Shown: piece by piece, positions 43,025 through 54,680 of the stretch | Numbering within the stretch: position 1 is the stretch's first letter | Layout: every line of letters starts with the position of its first letter | Assembly: GCA_021613535.1 (NCBI GenBank) | Contig: CP075492.1 | Coordinates: 124,001 to 188,000, forward strand | DNA: 64,000 nucleotides | DNA from: Adineta vaga | Lineage: Eukaryota > Rotifera | Direction of reading: 5' to 3' | Notes under the pieces: generated by a model | The model's database searches: none | Seen by the model: the letters and a program-made list of their open reading frames with translations, nothing else | What the model was told of the DNA's origin: nothing | Position numbers and translations under genes: made by a program

Positions 43025-45060
43025 AAAATGTGTGTTCGACTTGAGACTGTTTAAAACAGAGATCTTAACTTGGCATTAACGTTCAGTTATTATTAGCATA
43101 ATGATAATGTTGATGAATCCTTAGACAAAAAGAATGCCAGTCACTTAATGAAAATCGAATTCCTCCAATAGATTATTTGTGTTCTTTTCTGCATGTTCGA
43201 CCATCACAAATAAGAAAAACCATTCTATTTGAGAATTTCATTTCCGATAACAGATCATCGTCCTTGTGTTTAGGAGAAGTAACAATGCTAGATTTATGCT
43301 AATACTGATATGACATTAATGTCAAAGTACTCGATTAGTTTTTTAATGCCGAAAAGAACAATGGCCTCACATATACGAAAATTTGAACGCACATCCTCAT
43401 CCCTCTTTGGAACTGTTACAACTTCAGTAAGAAATGTAATATTCCTGGAGTATATAGATAGAGTGTCTCTCGTAATAGATGCGGTATCTATACAAAGAGA
43501 TACGAACACATCTACGAATTCTCCTGTAATGCACGTCTACTCAAAACAGAAGCATTCATTTATCTTTTTCAACTTTAATAAAAAAAAGTATCTGCATTTC
43601 GTCAACATTAATGCTTTAATAATACCCCTAGTTGAAAATACACTGTTCCCGTAATGAATTGGCTCTTTCACAAGTTGTTTTTTTTCAACAGCTTCTTTTT
43701 TGTGATACTTGAACTTCCCTTTACTGATTTTTATCCACATTGACAGAACTAGAATTTCCTACCTGTTCTAATCAATCGACAAGCTATAGTGGTCGTGTTG
43801 GATTTAATGTTCGAAACGAAGATAAATACATTCGCTCTACATCTCGTGCGTACCTTATGAACGAACACGAACTTGAGGAAAAGAGGTCACTAACCAATGA
43901 CTTGAATGATTAGAATGATACTTGAACAAAGACGTCTAGATGCTGAACATTTGCATAAGATAAAGAAGACGGATAATCCTGTGTCTTTTAAAATTCGCTT
44001 TGATTAGTGAATTACAATTCTTCTAGTGAACCTGCGCAACATTTTCGATAGTTATACAATTGGGAAGATTTCCGAAATCGAAGGCACGAACAACCTCGTT
44101 CCATGTGCGGTAGAAATATGTTGAGTGTTCGTGACTAATGCTCCTTTCTCTGTTCTAGAATGTAACATCTAGGTGATTTCTAACTCTGGTATGGAGACTG
44201 GTTGAGTGAGTCGTCCCTTGAATTTCTTTTGAGATATAACGTTACGATTGCTTCTGCAAGATTTCTCTCATGTATCGGTAATGACAAACACTTTGGGCCT
44301 TAGAACCTCTCTAAATTCCAGAACCAACATTGGCTAATTTGTTGTCGTGACAAGTGGACGAGCCCAAGTGTGCCATTTCGATCCGACGAACTCATGTGTG
44401 GAGGACAGAACTATATACTGTTCACCAGTTATGAGCAAATGAGCAGTTTAATATTTTACTTCGTACACGCTTCGGCACATTTCAACACAAGTTTTCCTTT
44501 CGCGTTTATTGCTTGAGATTGATCATTCCTTTGTATATATCGACGGGACAAATCTATGCACCTATCGTTTAAATTCACTCACAACTTTATAACTTTACGC
44601 CGCAAATGCGTTTTGCAGACCTTTTTCACATTACAATACACTTCCTACGATCAGCCTTCAACGGCAACTGCCAGAACCTCTTGTTTACTCTCGATGTTCT
44701 CATTGTATTTGAAAGATTTTATTCATACTCTGGGATTATGATCGTACTCCATGGGATTCGGAATCCCAAAAATCCGCCGTTTCCCCCTTGACTGCTTTAC
44801 TGAACAAACACACTTTTTCTTATTCCATACATCAAACTCATAATTTTCTTTATTCATAAACTTACTTATTTATTCTTTTCCAGATTTATCACTACGCTCC
44901 GGAAAAGTAAAACATCAATATTCTTCGACAGCCGAAAATCAACAACTCTATACTTCTTAAACAAAACAGTAACAGTTTTCTATCTACATCCAGTCCAGAC
45001 TTAACAAAAACATCGAAACATGTCATATAATCGCTTTCAATTATTGTCTTATTTTGTAAA
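43025..45060. other. No certain gene (2 kb)
   Basis: A short protein-like stretch occurs near 43741-43910 (SGRVGFNVRNEDKYIRSTSR, AYLMNEHELEEKRSL) without flanking support; it could be a relic of the cytoplasmic tail of the preceding gene. The rest shows nothing recognisable. Confidence 0.4.
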
Positions 45061-45085
45061 CTCACCCTCACATCCTCATCTCACC
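45061..45085 (-). repeat. Short C-rich telomere-like scrap
   Basis: CTCACCCTCACATCCTCATC, a decayed ACCCTC array, C-rich on the plus strand. Confidence 0.5.
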
Positions 45086-45336
45086 TTCAGGGCTTTGAAG
45101 TGATGTATATAAAAAAAAGAACAAAAAGAAGATCACTCCCTATATACGGACAAGAAAAGAGAACAGAGAGAAAGAATGATATCGAAGATAACATTCTTTC
45201 TCTAAAAGCAAACGAAACAGAGGTCTGGAACACTACATGAACAGAAAGAAGAAGAAGAAGAATATATTCGGACGTGATGTGGGAGAGAGAAACAGTAGCG
45301 AGGATGCTCGTCATCGCTAAGAAAGAGAAATAAGAG

Positions 45337-47793
45337 TTACAACTTCATAATATAAATAAGTGCATAAAACGGTGGATGTAAATCAATTGTTGATGATGTT
45401 GCTGTATGTGTATGAGGTTGATTTTGTCCACTAGGTCTTATTTTATGTGTATGTTTGCAAGTGGGACAAAGATCGTGAGTACGATGAGCCAAATATCGAC
45501 CATCAGTCGTTACAGTTACCCTTGTATCTCGTGCGGAGGGAAGATCATAATATATCTCTTGGATATCTTCAGTCGCAGTTATACCACCATGATTATGACT
45601 CGGCATTTGTGATTCATTTAATGTTGTCTCATGGACCGTAACTAATGGTACTACAACTGATGACCCACCAGTGGTATGAGGCTGTGCTTGTGCATCAGAA
45701 CCTAAATTAGTAAAATAACATAGATTTTTATGTTCACCTCAAGAGACGCTGCTCACCAGAACCAATAACAAATTTATCACGCAAATCTGGAGTACCATTA
45801 GTACCGTCGCATATTTCCCAGCCGAGAGGAATTGCATTTTCTGTACCATTCCTTAATCAGAAAGGATCAAAGATGGTACTTTTTACACTTATAAAAATCA
45901 AAGAGTTATTTTCTCACCATAGAATAATACTTCCGCTAGGTATAATGTTTGAAGGTTCGACTGTAAAGTCCACTGGCATATTGATCATACTAACTGCACG
46001 AATTATTGCACCATTTGTCTTGTCAATAGTCAATTGTTTTGAGATAATAGCCACTTGAAGACGATCTGTCAAATCGACTAATTCATAGACGTGGAACGAT
46101 TTTGGAACAAATTTTTCGCCTGTCCATTGAAATTCAGTCTGTTGTTGAGAGACTAATCTTTCTATTTCGGTTAAAGAGAGGATATCATGATTTATTTCCA
46201 TAAGAATGTCATGAAAGGAGTTCGAAGAGGACGATGAAGAACCACCTGAACCTCCTATGGTGATTCCAAGGAATGAAGCACTTCCACCACCACTAGCCGA
46301 GTTGCTGTTGCTCAATGTTTGTAAATTTTGTCTATTGAAATCGAAATATGTATTTGTATAATTATGTCGTTTAGTTTCAGTATCATTGTAAGTGAATACT
46401 TTACTAAGCTCCGATGTTAATCGATCAGGATTTAAATCGAACGGAGATCATATTTGATCGAATAATGCTGCATCTAGCGTAATTTGTTGTGCAACATTCA
46501 TACCTAATACAGACAAAGATATCACTGTATAACACAATTAAGTCGATACTTCCGAAATTCAAGTCCCCTGTCTATCAGATAGTTGCGCTGCCTACACAGT
46601 TTTCATACAACATATAGTTGTCTCCGCTGAAACAGCAGATTTCAAAAGCAGCATGATGCGGAAACGTCGGTGCGCAGCGTAATTCTAATCGCTTTTAAAC
46701 AATCTGTACGATGTGTTCTGCCCTCTTACATCATCCATCTGAGGTCACTGACAATATTTTCCTGGGACAAAACTGAATTTTTGCGGGAGTGAAAAAAAAA
46801 TCTCACAAAACTACAGCGCTTTCCTGCCACACGTAGAGGAGAACGATTTTAAAAGTAACAAAGTCGGCTAGTTGTGCTCTACGAATGAATGGCGTGATTC
46901 GCCAGATCGAACAAAATGTCAGCAGATCGATGCTTACCTTGTTGTAACAACGAAATAAATTGCTCTTCTAGGCCATTGATGAGAGACGCTGTATCGACAT
47001 TTATATTTTCCATATAAATCATTTTCTTGACATTTGTTATATAGTTTTCAACAAATTTCGATCCTTGGTTACGATGAATATATTGTGCGGTTGTACTACC
47101 GCCATCGACTATTGTTTTGCTCAGTACACTTTTTAACTGGTCACTAGTAATTGAAACGAAATTCGTTGTCACATGTTTAAACCCAGCAAAATAGAATGCA
47201 ATTTCAATTTCATAGTCACCATTAGCAACCTTTTGTACGATAAGCTCAGCAGTTTCTTTTGATGAACACTGAAATCGGAATGTCATTGTAAGACTGTTTG
47301 GATGCACCACACGGTAAGGATGTACACCGCCCACTGGTGATGCTGTACCACTTACAATAAAAGCCATTAGAGAGTCAATTATCAATGGAGCCACAGTCCA
47401 AGATTTTGAATACTGTGAAACATTTGTATCATATTTATCGACAATTGCTGTGCGTGCTAATTCTTGAATCTCTGGGTTGCCTAGTATTAGTGTCAGCCGT
47501 ATTTCAACGTCAGTAGACCATATCCAATTATCGTTCAAACCATTCTGTGAGGGTGCCATAATTGGTACATAATAAAAGATCCATTTTTGTGGTGTTAACT
47601 TATTTTCATTTTCATTTGCACGTGTACCATAAATATAGACTTGTGCACCTCGATAGTCCACTATTGTTAATATCTGTGTATTAACAACGGATGTAGCAAG
47701 ACTTGTATCATTGATACTGATCACAGGTTCACCGTGAATCAAGACGTTCAAGTTTAATAGAAGACAGAAAACGAAGTAGAAAAGCATAGTCAT
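45337..47793 (-). CDS. Secreted protein with phage-tail-collar-like C-terminus, 4 exons, one in-frame TGA
   Basis: Exons 47793-46938, 46503-45918, 45851-45757 and 45701-45337 join in phase (donors GTAAGC, GTGAGA, GTGAGC). The result is 633 codons. A signal peptide (MTMLFYFVFCLLLNLNVLIHG) starts a 285-residue beta-rich domain. Exon 2 has a Gly/Ser-rich linker and a helical SFHDILMEINHDILSLTEIE. Exons 2-4 hold the collar domain: IPSGSIILW, AIPLGWEICDGTNGTPDLRDKFVIGSG, then MPSHNHGG, HTHKI, HTHTA and the end PPFYALIYIMKL. In phages and their bacterial and animal relatives this His-rich, metal-binding domain forms trimeric fibre collars. The only defect is TGA at 46450-46448 (in ALFDQI-stop-SPFDL), so it is either newly dead or read through. 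Secreted structural or lectin-like role inferred. Confidence 0.8.
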
Positions 47794-48599
47794 GTTTTAT
47801 AGAAGAAAATAACGTTAACAGACTCTTTCACTCCATCTATATATGTATACATTAATAAAGTGCATTGTCAGAGGTAAAGGCGATTTTTATCTCGGAGTGA
47901 TTCCTTATCTTATGCATCATTATATAAACCTGACTCATTCTATAAATTACTTCTTTCTCGTGGGCGTGCCAAATACTAAGAGGTGTAGGTGTGGATGCGC
48001 CTGAGAATAACTAATCTAACACAGTCGCCCAACCTCACCTTCACACCCTCACCCTAAAAAAAAGTGGATGTTCTGTGTGTAAAAGAATTTAATAAAAGAA
48101 ACAACACTTTCTTCTCTCCTTGTTCTCAAATGAGATATTTCCCAACTATTTTTTCTTGGAATAAAAGAAACCGTTGTTGATTTTGTAAAAATAAATATCA
48201 AATATTCAATTATAGATTTTTTTATTTAAAAGAATTTTAAAGTTATTTTGATTTTAAGTGATAAATTTAAATAAATATTTGAATTATAATATCAATTAAT
48301 ACTAACATTTAGTTTTCTTTATATTGATATCGATTATCTATAAATAAATAAACTTTATCTTCTTCTAAATTGTAGAAAATTATTAATATTGTTCTTGTTC
48401 TTGTTCTTATTTATAAAATCATTGTATTTAATAAACTTTAGTTAGAAGAAAATCAATTTAATTATATCAAAACAAAATATTTCGAAATTTAATTAAAATT
48501 TATTGATTTTCAAGTTAAATCTTTTGAATAGAAAATCAACAATCAAAACCTTTCCTTCTCTTTTTTCAGAAAAAAACGATAATTTTAATCTAAAATTAA
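47794..48599. other. Intergenic; decayed telomere-like pair
   Basis: Contains AGGTGTAGGTGTGG (47981-47994) and, 30 bp on, ACCTCACCTTCACACCCTCACCC (48031-48054): again G-rich then C-rich. No gene. Confidence 0.55.
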
Positions 48600-50237
48600 T
48601 TAAAATTTTTGAATTCGCTCATTTCTTGCATCAACAACATAAAGATTTCCTTCTAAATCAAACGACATACCATGAGGATAATACAATTGATTTGAATTGT
48701 CTCCATATTCATTTCCACCAACAATTATTTCACCTTCTTGACTTCCTTCATTCCAACGCATTATTCGATGATTCTCATAATCTGCAACATAAATCTGACC
48801 ATTATGGTCAACAGCCAATCCTTGAGGAAAATACAATTGATTAAGATTTTTTCCTCTTCCATTTCCACCAGCAACAATAATTCTTTCTCGAGCATCGCTT
48901 CTCCATTTCATTACACGATGATTATAATCATCTGATACATAAACAGATTGTTCATTATCGACAAAGATAAAAGAAGGAGAATTGAGTTGATTAAGATGAA
49001 CACCTCCACCATTTCCACCAGCAACTAACGTTCCTTCTTTCCCTGTTTCTTCAATTTTCCATCTTCTCACTTCATTTTTCCCCCAATCAGAAACATAAAT
49101 AAATCCATATTTATCCATTGTTAAATGCGAACAGTAGATATTCTCAATAATAACTTCTTGTTTATTTTCATTCAATAGCCATCGAATTATTCGTTTATTC
49201 CCTTTATCAGCAATGATCACCGAATGATTTTGTTGATCGACAATTACATCTGTTGGATATGACAATTGATCCATTCTCTTTTCCTCTCCATTTCCACCTG
49301 CAATGATTTCTCCTTCTATTGCATTGTATTTCCATTTCACAATACGATGATTCAACCAATCAGCAATATAAATATTCTTGTCTTCATCAATAAACATTCC
49401 CGAAGGGTCTTTAAGTTGATTTAATTCGTCTCCTTTTCCATTTCCTCCAGCAACAGTCAATGCATTTTGTTTCCATTTGTTGAATTGAATTTCTAAGAAA
49501 GAAATGAATAAAAATTCTTTATTTATCTTTACTAAAAATGAGTTTTCTTGATCGATTATTTAATTAAATTAGATAATAAAATAATGAATATTTCAGTTAT
49601 ATTTTACATACTTTTATTTCTTGTAATTCTAGTTTTATTTGGATATTTTATTCGAATAAAATTCCAATAAAAAATGAAAATAAAGAATAAAAGAATTGAT
49701 AAACCAATAAATAACATCAGACATTTTTTTAATAATAATTTTCTTCTCAAAGATAAATTATTTTTATTTTCATAATTATTTTCTTGTTGAATAAAACCTA
49801 ATTGAAATATTAATAAAAATAAAATAGAAAATCAATGTCTCTCCTCACAAGAATTTGCAGTTAATTCATCTTTATTATCATTTTGATTTAATATTATTGG
49901 CATAATTAATGATAAACTTTGTATTGATTGATTTTCATTTAAATGTTCTAAACTTTAAAGAAAATGAGAGAAAATTAACTCAAAGAAAATATTAACCTTT
50001 TAATAATTTCGATGCATCAAAACATTGAATTTGATGAAAAGCATTGATAAGAAAAGTTAAATCTTCATTATTTATTTTATCCTGATTAAAAAGTGAATCC
50101 ATATGATTAAATGATGGATCATTTTGAATTCTTTGTGAAATATCATTATTAAGATAAAAATCAAGACGTTTTTGGTCATCGTTTGAAAGACGATGTTGAA
50201 GTCTTAAAAGAATTGAATGTAAATGAAGACTATGCAT
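48600..50237 (-). CDS. Death-effector-like / TM / NHL-propeller membrane protein, one in-frame TGA
   Basis: Exons 50237-49997, 49947-49612 and 49492-48600 join in phase, 489 codons. Residues 1-80 (SILLRLQHRLSNDDQKRLDF, YLNNDISQRI, MDSLFNQDKINNEDLTFLINAF) match the six-helix spacing of death effector domains (D-x-x-x-LKFL, I-x-x-x-NLTFL). Exon 2 gives a basic stretch and helix (RRKLLLKKCLMLFIGLSILLFFIFIFYW), predicting N-in topology. Exon 3 holds six NHL repeats (NQLKDPSGMFIDEDKNIYIADWLNHRIVKW and similar) forming an extracellular propeller. It could be a receptor linking recognition by the propeller to DED signalling, by family analogy. A single TGA (49834-49832, after EERH) lies between the DED and the helix. 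The start MHSLHLH was chosen because a splice acceptor (ATCTTAG) lies just upstream. Confidence 0.75.
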
Positions 50238-51304
50238 TTCTAAGATAACCAAGTGCTTGTGGTTTTTTACTTGAAATCGAAAAGGTAAATGTATTGATTT
50301 ATATATAAAATGGTACATGTATATTGATTAGAAATATAAAGATGATTTGAAAAAATGTTATATGATGCCATTTGAGAGAAAATTTCGTTTATTTTTATCT
50401 GTTGATTTATTGATCAACATATAGACAAAAATATATTATCTTTACTTTTCATTGTTTTCATTCATTTTAGTCTCTATAAATGAATTCATGGGAAACGTAT
50501 CACATTCACATTGACCTTTCTAAATTGAGCGGTTTATTAACAGTATTTACTATGTTCTACCCTTATTAAAAAGCGGAAAATCAATTCTTCATATATATAT
50601 ATATATATTCTGATAGGCCGTCTTCTATTTTATCGAACACAATATACAAATGAAATAATTGAGTTTAAAAGGTGAACTTGAGTCCCACTCAGTACGGTCT
50701 TGCTGAATCTGGGTGACTGATGCTATAGGAAGTTTTGTACAGAGTCGCTTGCTCTATCTTCTGGTATATTAGGAATATCACCCGGCTTCGATTTTCAATC
50801 GTTAAAGAATCTCAAGACGTATGTCTATTTTCTAGGCCTAAGTCGGTATTTAGAGGGGCGTGGATACAGGAGACAATATAATGTACAACTCAAACCCATG
50901 CTCATCCGTAATTCCTCTGTCAGAAAGATAAAGATAATTCTATTCATCAACTACAACAATGTTGATGTGGCTAAGCGTGTATATTTTCAGTCTAATCATA
51001 GCGACAAAATTGATGATAAAACGTCATTGGCTTGCAGAGTGATCACAATTATTTGGATTACATACAGTGAGAACATTACTATAACGTTGCATGGAGTCAT
51101 TAAAAATGTAGGTTTATGAAATGGATAACATATAAAATCAAGAGGATAACGACACTCCTGTACTCCAGAGTATATTTCACATTGGCCTCTAACACCTTAA
51201 GTTTTCCTGGATATTTTCTACTATACTTCTCTTACTTCAGGTGTCTTAGAACTTGTGTTTCAGATCTTAGAGTGTGCGAATGTGGTTTTTACTAGAGAAT
51301 ATGT
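50238..51304. other. Intergenic, no gene seen
   Basis: About 1 kb. Includes a (TA)n tract near 50591-50608. No protein-like frame. Confidence 0.5.
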
Positions 51305-51330
51305 CCACACACCCTCACCCACCCACTCTC
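51305..51330 (-). repeat. C-rich telomere-like array
   Basis: CACACACCCTCACCCACCCA then CTCTCAAGATGG. C-rich on the plus strand only. The border TCAAGATGG is identical to that of the hairpin at 1588-1650, and the next bases (AAA versus TAA) differ. Confidence 0.75.
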
Positions 51331-51593
51331 AAGATGGAAATATATTCATTCAAATGAAGAAAAAACATTGTTTTAACTTATATTTTGCATTCGACAAATA
51401 CATAATATTTATTGTTGGAAAAATAATTAATTAGAAATAGTACGACAACAAGTTTACATAAGATTAAAAATTGTTTGATTATAATAAATATAGTGACTTG
51501 ACGATACAACAATCAATTGTTACTCTATAATATTGACTTCAATTATAATGGAGTTGATATTCAACTTTGACGTTATTGATGAATATAACAAAT

Positions 51594-52303
51594 TTATTTG
51601 CACATTAAATTATTTTTAGCTTCATGCCGAAACGTTTTTGATACAAACAAATTATTATAAAACGTAATACAAAATGGAATAAAAACGAAAAACGTACTTA
51701 CACCAATCATAAGCTTTTGAACTTGGCTATCAACAACACTTTTTGAACTAATTGGACTAATTTGTCCATATACTAAAATAACGGACAGCATTAAAGAGAA
51801 AAAAAGATAGACACTGGTATCGACAAGTACAATTCGAATCAGTAGACGATCCTTGAAATGAATAGCTCGCAATTCAGTATTTTTTGCTGTTTGAATGTTT
51901 TTCAGAACAAGAATGGGACGAACACGACCTATATTCCGAACATTTCTTATGGTCCATAATCCAAAAATTAACATCAATAAAGGAATAAGAATTCCTTTGA
52001 CTATAGCTGTGTAATAGCTTATAAATCTGTAATAGTTACCAAACTGGAAAAAGCAAAAATTAACACCAGGTGCAGTTGGTTGAATAAGAACCAGGGCTAA
52101 TGTATGGCTTTCAGCTAACAAACAAAATAATGTGACACACGTGATGCATAAATAAGCAAGACGATGAGTACTTCGTTGTCTTGTGAGAGCATTTCGAGAG
52201 GTAACTAATACTCGATCAACTGATGCCAATATTATGTAAAATGGACCTAGTATGTCGAACAAAAGCAGTGCATAAAAACGAAAACGACAAAGAGTCAGAT
52301 TGT
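51594..52303 (-). pseudogene. 7TM receptor lacking TM1-TM2, cut by a telomeric array
   Basis: Open frame from the array border (LTLCRFRFYALLLFDILGPF) through TM3 with VDR (YIILASVDRVLVTS), TM4 (LAYLCITCVTLFCLLA), TM5 (IVKGILIPLLMLIFGLW), TM6 (IRIVLVDTSVYLFFSLMLS) and TM7 (LMIGVSTFFVFIPFCITFYN), to the tail SKTFRHEAKNNLMCK. This part is undamaged. The first two helices and any start codon are absent: at 52304 the sequence changes to GAGGGT/GTGGGT repeats, and beyond them nothing resembles a receptor. A rhodopsin-like receptor of the same subfamily as the pseudogene at 24.5 kb, 5'-truncated exactly at a telomere-like array. The gene end nearest the array is on the side where G-rich repeats would be added to a broken end. 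Confidence 0.85.
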
Positions 52304-52408
52304 AGAGGGTGAGGGGTGAGGGTGTGGAGGGTGGGTGTGAGGGTGTGGGTGTGGGTGTGGGTGAGGGTGAGGGTAGGTGAGGGTGAGGGTGGGTGAGGGT
52401 GAGGGTGG
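52304..52408 (+). repeat. Telomere-like G-rich array (105 bp), one-sided
   Basis: GAGGGTGAGGGGTGAGGGTG..., with GTGGGTGTGGGTGTGGGTGA in the middle and GAGGGT/GGGTGA variants to 52408. The longest uninterrupted G-rich array in the window; no C-rich partner. Confidence 0.9.
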
Positions 52409-53085
52409 ATATAGACTGTAGCTGTAAACATCATTCTTATAATTATACTCATATCTTCAAGAAAATGAATTATTTGTATAGAATTTCAAATAATATTTAA
52501 AGTATATGGTGTAATGTGATAAAAGATGTAAATAAAACAAAAGTAAATGTTGCTAATATAAGATGTGAATGAACATTTAATATTTATTCTTTCTTTTAAA
52601 AAAATATAAATTAGAAAAATGTTTTCTTTTCTTCTCTTTTATCATGGTTGACGTCAAAAGATAATGGAAAAGAGATTCTTCTATCATTTATGTGTCATGA
52701 ATAAATAGAAAGAGAAAAGAAAAAAAATACTTTTAAAGATCATAGAAATTATTAATTTTATGTAAAGTATTTCACAAATAAAGTAAGGCAAATGTTTTTT
52801 TTTATTTGAAAAATCTTTTTAAGAAATAAATTCAATAGAAGTTAATCACTAAATTCGAAGAATATACTTATTGTTAAAATATTAAAAAAACTTTGACGTT
52901 GAAGAAAGAATAGAAATAATATTGATTATATACAAATTTTTATTATTTCTCTTTAAAAAATTAAAATGATTGATTTATATTTAAGAAATGAACTATACAA
53001 AACTTTTTTGATAAAATTATTTCAAAAAAGATGTTGCATATTGAAATAAACATAAGTTTTTATTTTCGCACATTCAAACCGATTA
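52409..53085. other. Intergenic, no gene seen
   Basis: Very AT-rich (poly-T/A tracts), no feature recognised. Confidence 0.5.
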
Positions 53086-53089
53086 CAAA

Positions 53090-54290
53090 TCTCGTATAAT
53101 TTTCGTGAGCAGTAAAATTAAACCACTTTGTGAATAGTTTTAAAAGCTGGATCGATGGAAACCACGTTTTGAATAATGGTATTCATCAAAACTTCGGCTT
53201 CTTTTTCTTTTCTTAAAATCAATTTCATTGTTCACAATAGTATACGAAACAATCTTCATGGAGAAGAATATTTCATCTTCATCTTCAAAATTAGTCTTAT
53301 CATGAAGTTCAGCAAATAGGACTGAATAAAATGATTGAATATTTATTGTACTTTCATATACATTGTCAATAAAAGCATCTCCAAAAAAGATTCGTGCTAT
53401 ATAACGATCGGTTATTGTTGATAAAAAAAACTACTTATTATTATCAAATTTCCTTGCCTCGATATACTGTTAAATTTGAACAATTAGACATCTGTAATCT
53501 TTTTAAATAATCAACTTGTATAGCAGCTAATTGATCAGTGAAGATCTTGAATGAAATAACGGAATTTATATATTGGAGTCAAATGTTAAATCACCTTGAA
53601 GATTAAAAAATAGATTTATGAGATATAAAATATTAAATTTTTCGATAGAAATATTTGAACATATTGATGGTAAACATTGATAATCGAAATGATTCACTTA
53701 GTAAATATCTCATTTTTAATCTTGGGATAGGAAATTCTTCTCAATAAAAATTTCGTGAGTTGTACAATTTGAAGATAATTCACATGAACAATTATTATCA
53801 TAAATCATCACAAGACATCATAGAAAGATATTGAAAATTTATTTGATATATTAATGTCATTAATGTGATGATGAAAATCTTCTTCGGAGAATAGTTCAAC
53901 AGTAATTAATAATGATTTGAGAAATACATCAATTGTATTATTATCTGAATCTTTTGATAATCATTTTTTGAATAAATAGATAAATTACAATTAAAAAACA
54001 ATGATTAAAATTAAACAAATCTATATTTGTATCTTTCTAAAATGATTCAAATCTTTTCTTACTGGATGAAATATTGATATAATTACAACAGATTCATTAT
54101 ATTTTTATATTATTTGTAAACATGAACATTTTAATTCATTGTCATAAATATTTTGTACTGTTTGATTAAAACTAAATGATGATTGAATAATTGTATAGAA
54201 AATAAGAATTATCAAACTACAAAGAAATAATACAATATAAATACGAGTTACCCATTAACGATGTTGCTAAGTTGAATTATTTTCTTTCAA
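53090..54290 (-). pseudogene. Decayed single-pass membrane protein
   Basis: Reading the minus strand from about 54260: TRIYIVLFLCSLIILIFYTI (membrane helix), FNQTVQNIYDNELKCSC, then pieces separated by stops (NNTIDVFLKSLLITVELFS, CSCELSSNCTTHEIF, LVMIYDNN). It ends with a longer open piece, GDAFIDNVYESTINIQSFYSVL ... NFEDEDEIFFSM (about 53385-53240). Helix, then a short stalk, then Cys-rich ectodomain with N-glycosylation sites recalls a common bdelloid type II surface family. More than ten stops show it is long dead. Confidence 0.5.
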
Positions 54291-54680
54291 TAATAATTCA
54301 ATATTTATTGAGTATAAAGTTATATTTCATTTTATATTTAGAAATCAATCAGTAAATTAACTTCAACGTAAAACTTTATTTGATACATATACATGTATAA
54401 GAATATTTTAGTAACAATCGTCTAAAACATGAAGAACACATTCTGTTTTTGTACAGTTGCTTTCATTCATGTAATAACGACAGAAAAAGATAAATATGTC
54501 GAAAATCGTACGTGTTTATCTTTCTTTTTTTTTCCTTCTATGTAATAATAATAGATAAGACTCAAAAAGATTGTAGATATTTTTGTCTTTCTCTATTCTT
54601 ATTCATCATATAATAATATATAGATAAATATACGATTGATATTTTTAACTAACAGTACAATTTGATTCTCTATTATAAAG
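54291..54680. other. Intergenic, no gene seen
   Basis: AT-rich divergent interval; would hold the promoter of the F-box gene at 54681. Confidence 0.45.

Noticed and set aside
46448-46450. TGA as a selenocysteine codon in the tail-collar gene
   Set aside because: No SECIS-like hairpin was noticed in the 3' region and the family has no known selenoprotein; nonsense mutation or read error is simpler.
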